Positions 32,248 through 39,054 of a DNA stretch of 39,054 nucleotides are shown piece by piece. The position numbers and the translations under genes are program-made. The DNA comes from Zygophlyctis sp. KS116 (lineage: Eukaryota > Chytridiomycota), in the NCBI GenBank assembly GCA_054661495.1, contig BAAFSQ010000079.1, positions 1 through 39,054 of the forward strand. Reading direction: 5' to 3'. The notes beneath the pieces were generated by a model. It saw nothing but the letters and a program-made list of their open reading frames with translations, did not search any database and was not told the DNA's origin. Numbering within the stretch: position 1 is the stretch's first letter; every line of letters starts with the position of its first letter.

Positions 32248-33915
32248 TTAATTTTTTATTCCTTGTCTTAAATGGAGTAGAACTGCACTTGTGCCTTTCT
32301 TAATCGTGCTTTGACTTGGGTTCCTAAATAGATTTCCGGATATTCCGATATAATTCAAATGCGGAAGAAGGCCGAGTTCATTTGGTAATACTCTTATGCT
32401 ATTATTTGAAAGATCCAAGACCTTTAAGTTTTCCAATGGCAAAAACGTTAAAGGTGTAAGTTCTTGTATTTGATTATCTGAAGCAAGGAACTGAGTCAAT
32501 AAAGGGAAAACTTGAAGATTAGGAGCTGACATACACAGATTGTAACTAATATTTAAGTAATCCAATTTCGGACACTGTTCGTCTCCAAATGTAATCGTAT
32601 CGATTTGATTGCATGAGAGATCCAAATACTAATTTGTTAAATCAAAATTCAATACCTTCAACATAGGTAAACGCAACATTGGAAAGTGTTTGATACGATT
32701 CTTTGCCAGTTCTAAAATAGCGAGATTACTTCCAAAATCAAAGATTATATCAATTTTTGAAATCTTATTGTTTAATAACCTTAACGACTGTGGAAAACTT
32801 TGAACCATTTCTTTAGTGATTAAATCCAGATTAGAATTTGAAATATCAACGTTTGTCCGATTAGCAATTTCAATTTTACATTCCTCCATTTTTTGTTCCA
32901 AAGGCAATTTACCCCTTAGCCATTTTAATAGTTTTTCAGTTCCAAATCCGGATGGAATTTTGACTGGATTTCCAAAATAATTGAGTTTTTGCAATTCAGT
33001 AAGTAAACCTATTTCTGGTGGCAAGACTGTTATTGAATTATTAGAGATATCAAGCCTTTTTAATAATTCAAGTGATAGCACAGAATCGGGCAAAGTTATG
33101 AGTTGATTTTCACTTATATCTAGTACCTGGAGCTTTGATGCATGAGAAAGCATGTTTAGTTGTTTTTTACCGCGTATGTGATTATAGCTTAATGTCACAT
33201 CAGCTAAATTTATAAATTGACCGGTAGGAATTTGCGTAAGCCAATTATGATTTAGAGCCATCCTAATTAATTTCGGTAAATCTGTATCATCATTAAATAT
33301 AATTTCTAGATTATTGTGAGAAATATCCAAATCACAGAGAGATTTTAACCTGTTGAGACTTGTAGCCGCCTCTGAAATTCTATTATATGACAAGTTTAAA
33401 GATTTCAAGTATATACATTCCTGTAGACATTCAGGAACGATTGTTAGCTGATTGTGGCATAAATCCAATTTTTGAATGTTATGAATATTCGCAGCAAAAT
33501 AGAATAGATTATTAAATGATAAATCCAATTCCGAAATTTTTAGCGATATTTTGAGATCTACTGTAGATATTTTGTTCTTTGAGATGTTGACTTTAACCAA
33601 TCCCGGTATATCAGATATTATTCCTGGAAATTCCAAAAATTCATTGCAATGTAAATCAATGGTCCTTAAGTTTTCCCATTCGGACATTCTACTATCGAGT
33701 TCGGATAGCATATTGTTGCTAAGATCAACTTTAGCAAAGTCTTGAGTTTCCCACCAGCGAAGCTCACTACTATTGAATGAATAGTCTATTTTAAGCGCTT
33801 TTTTATTAGGAGCATCCCATAAAATATCTAAGTTTTGTAAGCCAGAGCCAGAAAGTTTCAAATTCCCTGTTCGCAGTCCTTGGTTAATGGCTGAATTAAC
33901 TGTCTGCGCAATCAT
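32248..33915 (-). CDS. LRRC40: LRRC40-like leucine-rich repeat protein
   Basis: About 546 residues, exons in coding order 33915-32656 and 32628-32248 (27-nt intron). It opens with INQGLRTGNLKLSGSGLQNL and ELRWWETQDFAKVDLSNN, the LRRC40 signature (NLSGxGL, RWWE). About 17-20 leucine-rich repeats follow. An LRR break (IPSGFGTEKLLKWLRGKLP) marks the middle, and the end GNLFRNPSQSTIKKGTSAVL matches the family's conserved KGTxAIL tail. No signal or membrane segment. Function in the family is poorly known. The ATG (33915-33913) overlaps the TGA stop (33914-33912) of the preceding RalGAP gene. Starting later would cut the conserved N-terminus, so the overlap looks real. Confidence 0.92.
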
Positions 33916-36900
33916 TCGCGTGTTTTAACCTTGCAGAGAGAATGCATCATTTCCTCAAAAGTTCCCTTCCCAGAGTGCCTATCAAATATTGTATTTAAAG
34001 AGTCACATCGCTCTTTATAATTTTGAGCTTGGCCGACATATGCTTCATTTAATTGAAATTCAAGCTCTGATCTGTGTGCTCGAATAACCGTTTCGCGTAC
34101 TATTTCGCCCAGACCATCTCTTGGGACTATACAGGAACTAAGAAGAGGTCCAGTATCAATAGGGTGATCTTTAAGTATATCAATTTTCATTTGTGTGGTC
34201 GATAAAGGAGAAATTACAATAGAAACATTGCCAAAATCACCTGAAATAGTCTTTTTGTAATCTCTAAAGGACTCGTTCCTTGTATTTAATAATCAAATAT
34301 TTACCAAACAATATGAACATGGTCATTTCCAATGTGTTTCATTCGTAATATTCGATCTGAATCATTATTTGGCAATTTGGTAATATCGTGAAAAATCATC
34401 TCAATGGTTGGGGTGCAATGATATATAGCTTGTTTGGTCCATGATTTATCAAGTCCGCCCAGGTATCCTGAATGTTTATCGGTTTCGATCTAAATTTAGT
34501 TCAATATAATTTACAGTCCATCCAAGTGACTGAACAAACTCTCGATAGTCTTTGCTTGTTTCTAAAGATTGCGCAAGTATGTCTTTTTCAGTTTCACAAA
34601 ATGGTCCAATGTATATGATTGAAACCTTGATCGTTTCACGGCTATTCTTATTTTATGAATCGGCGTACCTATTCATCTTATCAAGGAGCTTAACGTCTCT
34701 AATCAATGAAGCTGAGTTTTGGAGATAATTTAAGTAGTTAGAAATAAAATTATCAAAGTTCAGTATCCCGAGTTGATGTAACTGAGCCAATGCTTCATCG
34801 GTTCTTGTTTTTTCTATTACAAATTCAATGCGTTTAGCTGGTACTGCGCATAATGAATTAGTTGTTTCGAAAGCTGATTTTTCAGCGACGATAAAATCTT
34901 CCAATACTGACCATGAAACTTGGGATTCAAAAGCCTTATTTATATCCTGTGACTCTTTACATTCTGGATTTGATTGCATTATACTGATATGAGTAAACAT
35001 AAATTGTCTTACCTATTCAGCATTTCTCCCAAACGATTGTCACTTTCCACTGAAATATTTGTTTTTAGTCTTATCATTAGTTTTAAAAAGAGTATACCCA
35101 CTAGGATCTGAGATTGTATTGGTTGTGTTCCAAATAATATCCTGCTGTAAATTATCCATCTTGCCAAGAGATATAGAGCTTGCCGACCATTTTTGTATTG
35201 AAAGCTTCCCTCTAAGAACGAAAGAAATTGTTGATTGTGGTCCTTGATAATGCAAATGTATTACAGTAGAATTAAATCCTATAAAGTCGTTCGAAATATG
35301 AGCGTAAGATTTGGAATCCCTTTAAGTAGGTATAAATTCAAAATTACATTTCTTTCATAAATGGAAAGTATGAGTTTCGCTGGTTCAGAACTTGTAATGT
35401 GTAATCACATGATATCTTTCATTTTAAAGTAATTAAACTTACTGGTTTTCGGATCGTGCGTAAATAGCTTTTTAGATTGGAATCTTTTTTTGATTGCTCT
35501 AAAGCTGAATAAATGAAAGAGACAAAAGAGTGTGATAGATTTATGTTAAAGCAGCCTACATAAAGATTCAATAAGCCATTTAATATCAGCGAGAAAACAT
35601 CTTGATATGAGTTGAATAAAATCAATTACCTGGATTTTGAGCACTTTGAAGATAATTGTAGATATATTCAAGAAAAGACTCTGGCTAAAATAAATTTACA
35701 ATTATATCTTCTACCTTCGTGTGAAATTTCAATAAAAACAGTAGGTTCGCCATTGATACAGAAATTAGTAAGGTGTCCTCAGATTTCTTCGCTACATTAA
35801 AAAAGTTCTTGAGAATATTGTCTTTATCTAAATCTCTATGATTAAATGAATTTATCATTACCCAATATTGAAGCGATATTCAAAAAAGTGAATTGTAGAT
35901 TGTAAATTAATGATTCGAATTGAAAGGGACATGTCTTGGATAGACATCATTGCCGTTAGAAGTCCTTTCACCCGTTCTCTCATCTGATCGATTTCTGGAT
36001 AACCATCTTCTGTTTTTGATAAAGAATCATAAATAAGTGAATCAGAAATTAAGCATGCTAACCATTTAATGACGTTAAGCCACATTGATATTTGATAATC
36101 AGAGAAATTTGCAATCTTGGAATTAGCCGAATAATTATTACAAGCATTCTTATCTTTTTTAAGGCAGGTAATACCACGATTTTATTTCCATTCATTGGGC
36201 ATGTTAAAACCCCCCATGATCCTAAGACTGATAAGGTGCTCTGATCATCTGATTCAAATGCCTGTGAGTCAAAATAAATCTATCATACATCGATTATGAT
36301 ATTATAAAAATGTAATAATATATCCGGATCAAAAAGCTGATCGTGCCTTCTGCAAATAATTCGTGAAAAGTCCTGGATAGCCTTACCTTTAAAGCTACTA
36401 TACGTTATTAATTAACTTATACTAATATACCTATTAGAAAAATATGCCAGTGCTGTAACCCATGGCAATAGCTCCACTAAATCCGGCATTTTTTCTCCGT
36501 GGAACTTCTGACTTTCTCGCACCTTGTTTTAAGTTTTCGAATTACATACAAATAGAAAATTCTTAAAAACTGTGGATAATGTTTGCAAGATTACACCATG
36601 ATGTTCGGACAACTTTTTTAAGCTAAGAAAGATTTACATGCGGGAGACTAAAATCCCCCAAAATGCACATGATATTTTTGTAATAGTAAAGAGCATTGCT
36701 ATCATTCAACTTGAGCGCCTCAACATCCACAATAAGCTGTGATTTTTCAAACAATCCTGCTGCTTCTTTTGTTGGTGATCCAGGTTTTAAAATGTCGACA
36801 TTAAATTTTTCGGTGCAAACAATCTGATTCAGCTTAATAGCTAGACTCTAAAAATTAAATCTAATCATTTACCGACCACACAATTACAGCACTTCCTAAA

Positions 36901-38512
36901 CGTTTTGGAGAATTCAAATTTCCATGAACCAACTTCCAAATTCTGGGAATATCTTTTGATCTTTTAATGGTTCCCAAAAATATTGACTCCCAAGCTCTTT
37001 TAATTAAAGATTGATCTGAAAGACTGGTAGTTTCTCTAAAATATAGCTCCATCTTCAACAGGAGACTTATTATCTCGACTAATGTATCATCATCATAATT
37101 TTCAATTTTCATAATCAGTAAGTGGAGAATTTCGAGAGCTTTCGACACGATCGATTCCTAAAATTATTATATCAATTCATTCGCTACCATTTGATTTGTA
37201 TATGATATTTCAATTCGCTTTAAAGTGATTGGAATAACTAGTATTCTAGCAAATCGTCTAATCATTTGACATTTTTCGGTGTGATTAAGATCAATTGTAC
37301 TTAAAAGTTCTTCGGTCTAAAGTTATTCAGGCTATAAATACCGAAAATAGCGTCCTATAAAGTAAATTGATAGACTTGCTGATTATATCGTATTGTGATA
37401 AAGGTAATAGAGTGCATTGGCGAATTATTTCTATAAATACTTCCCGAGACTTGACATTTGTCCACATTTGCTGTCTCGAAGCTAGCCACCGAGAGCTTTC
37501 TAAATCATCATCATTGGGAATCATCCCTTTATCCAGAAAATTTAATAAACTCTTTAAAACAAATGCAGGACAAACCTTTAATGAAATTGATGATGCGCCC
37601 GATTCAATTATTGGATTAATTCTCGGTAGTAAGCAAACCAAAATTTCTTTTTGAAATAGGTCCCACATAAAATTATATGAATTAGATTTTTTATCGTCTT
37701 TTGAAAGATTTGCCAGGAATTCAAGATTATCATTTAAAAGATCCACGCAGTCATTTTGACTATACGGACTTGAATTTGGAATTATAAAATCTCTTTCAAA
37801 TATTGACTGATTCCACTTAGCGCAAAATGTTTGAAACATATTATCTAGAAGAGGCTTTGGACTATGTTGTGGTTTGTTCCTTAACAAGTCTGCAGTTTCA
37901 GAGTCTTCATCTGCACCCAGATAATCCAAAATATTATCACCTACTTGTATTAATAGAGAATCATATAGTGATATGATGGGAATTGCTGACTTGTATAACT
38001 CTACTGCATCATCCCTTTTTGTTTTTGCTAAAATCTCTAATAATAGCTTGATGCCATGTTTTCTAAAGTAAATATGATTCGCAAATGCCAATAAGCGCTT
38101 GCAAATTTCCACTAGAGTTCTTAGACCAATTTTACTTACAGAGTGCATCCCAATCCTCTACATGTTCAGATGCTAACAGAATTGGTATTTTCTGCAAAAC
38201 TTCAAGACACTTTAAAAGTCTATCAGTTTCAGGGCCCTTGACAGGTATCGGTTTTCCTGGATTATATTTATCTATATGGATAAATAGCAAGCATTTACCT
38301 ATTAATTTTAGGCATTTATGATTAACATAATCCCTGATCAGTAGTATAGCTGCATGATGATTTTCCTTCAAGAAAAGTAATTGGCCTTTATCATCTGAAT
38401 CTTGCAAGAATTCTAGCAATGAATCGGCTCTTGCCTTTAAGGAATGATCTTGCTGAAAGATCTTTTTTGCTTTTTTAACTGATTTGGGATGGATTTTGTT
38501 GTTATCCGTCAT
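33912..38512 (-). CDS. RALGAPA1: Ral GTPase-activating protein alpha-like (tuberin-type Rap/RalGAP)
   Basis: Large GAP for Ral/Rheb-like small GTPases. Twenty exons, about 1350 residues. Coding order: 38512-38140, 38111-37342, 37316-37188, 37157-36873, 36847-36638, 36612-36550, 36522-36431, 36397-36289, 36261-36142, 36115-35862, 35835-35715, 35684-35630, 35600-35443, 35415-35348, 35319-35098, 35042-35013, 34983-34669, 34641-34515, 34489-34305, 34278-33912. The N-terminal RalGAP alpha helical region contains REVFIEIIRQCTLLPLSQYD. The C-terminal GAP domain has GYLGGLDKSWTKQAIYHC, TIEMIFHDITKLP and MKHIGNDHVHIVWNESFRDY, including the Asn thumb in GND, then VSIVISP and the family tail. Introns are 25-33 nt except 35043-35097 (55 nt, acceptor uncertain). 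Alpha rather than beta is a judgement from the N-terminus. Confidence 0.88.
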
Positions 38513-38553
38513 ATAGATTTTGAATGATGAATGACGAAATCACAAGTTCGGAC

Positions 38554-39054
38554 ATGATCACTCGTTATTCTCTGATATTTTCTTATTTTTTTACTGCATG
38601 GAATACTAGAGCTGACTCATGGGCGGTTACTCTGTTTCTTTCTATATTGTATCCAAGCTCGCTATTGCCAATTTCAATTTACTTTTTCTCAACTTCTCTA
38701 GCAGTATTCATTTTATGTCCAGTAATTGCAGCCTTCTTCAATCAAAAACACAGGCTAAAAACTGCAATATCATTAATTCTAGTGCAAAAACTTTGTATAA
38801 TCAACTCTGCTGCTCTTCTATTCCTGAAATCGACACGTCCATTTCCTCCAGAAGGACATGTTTTAGAGTTGGATTGGATATTTATTGGATTGGTAATTAA
38901 TGGAAGTATTCTGCAATTATCAAATATGAATAGTAAAATTGTTATTGAAAAGGACTGGGTTGTCTGTTTAAACAAACTACTAATCAGTGGTTTAGCTGAG
39001 AGGTTTTCTAGTCAAGTTGCAATCATTTTTGTGGCAATTGTTAGCTTTGCTTCA
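38554..39054 (+). CDS. SLC40A1: Ferroportin (SLC40) iron exporter, N-terminal part
   Basis: Major-facilitator-type iron(II) exporter; 167 codons are visible and the frame is open to the right edge. It starts MITRYSLIFSYFFTAWNTRA, then DSWAVTLFLSILYPSSLLPI and further hydrophobic spans. SNMNSKIVIEKDWVVCLN matches the ferroportin segment around the conserved RDWIV. The ATG at 38554 is the first in frame and leaves 41 bp to the divergent RalGAP start. The family usually has ANMNA after the DWIV segment; that part is less like other members here. Introns may occur beyond the edge. No intron is needed so far. Confidence 0.82.
   Translation, partial: MITRYSLIFSYFFTAWNTRADSWAVTLFLSILYPSSLLPISIYFFSTSLAVFILCPVIAAFFNQKHRLKTAISLILVQKLCIINSAALLFLKSTRPFPPEGHVLELDWIFIGLVINGSILQLSNMNSKIVIEKDWVVCLNKLLISGLAERFSSQVAIIFVAIVSFAS

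Noticed and set aside
33912-34190. A separate 92-residue gene
   Set aside because: It is the last exon of the RalGAP gene and continues the GAP domain after a 26-nt intron.
1-39054. Transposons, virus-derived elements, CRISPR arrays, rRNA
   Set aside because: I saw no transposase, reverse transcriptase, integrase, terminal repeats, spaced direct repeats or rRNA-like sequence on either strand.

Overview
This window is a gene-dense, AT-rich piece of nuclear DNA from a eukaryote, most likely an early-diverging fungus. A Rozella-like Cryptomycota genome is my best guess, an aphelid or chytrid the alternative. The fungal signs are a class V-type chitin synthase carrying a myosin motor, a GH18 chitinase and two tyrosinases. 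Animal-like retained genes (LRRC40, RalGAP alpha, TMCO4, SS18, ferroportin, BRAP2) argue against a derived yeast or mould. I count 21 protein genes and one tRNA in 39 kb, with no recognisable mobile element, CRISPR array or virus-derived element. Almost every break in a reading frame is explained by a tiny spliceosomal intron: 55 of the 58 introns I reconstructed by eye are 24-33 nt long.

Layout. 1-9.07 kb holds translation and ribosome-assembly genes: eIF2 alpha (minus, cut by the left edge), a Siw14/Oca-like pseudophosphatase (plus), URB1/Npa1 (plus, seven exons) and the BRAP2/ETP1 RING protein (minus). 9.1-20.7 kb is rich in surface chemistry: the myosin-motor chitin synthase (plus), a GH18 chitinase (minus), a soluble ABC ATPase of the FetA/YbbL/STAR1 kind (plus), a secreted M28 aminopeptidase (minus) and two tandem membrane-anchored tyrosinases (plus). 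20.7-26.3 kb is a run of minus-strand genes: histidine phosphatase, splicing factor CWC22, mitochondrial processing peptidase beta and a purple acid phosphatase. 26.3-34 kb holds TMCO4/Mil1 (plus), an SS18/SSXT transcription cofactor (minus), tRNA-Glu(UUC) (minus), two tandem FAR-17a/AIG1-like membrane proteins (plus) and LRRC40 (minus). 33.9-39 kb holds a 20-exon RalGAP alpha-like gene (minus) and the start of a ferroportin (plus, cut by the right edge).

How the genes relate. Most are unrelated housekeeping genes packed together. The one plausible functional neighbourhood is chitin synthase, chitinase and two tyrosinases within 11.6 kb, which would suit building, remodelling and darkening a spore or cyst wall. 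That is inference from proximity only.

The most unusual property is compaction. Three convergent pairs overlap inside their coding 3' ends (24, 6 and 38 nt). One same-strand pair shares a four-base ATGA stop/start overlap, another is 5 nt apart, and one divergent pair has only 22 bp between start codons. I see no wholly new multi-gene system. The best leads are these overlaps, the ultra-short introns, a promoter tandem repeat, an element shared upstream of both tyrosinases, and two enzymes that lack a key catalytic or metal-binding residue.
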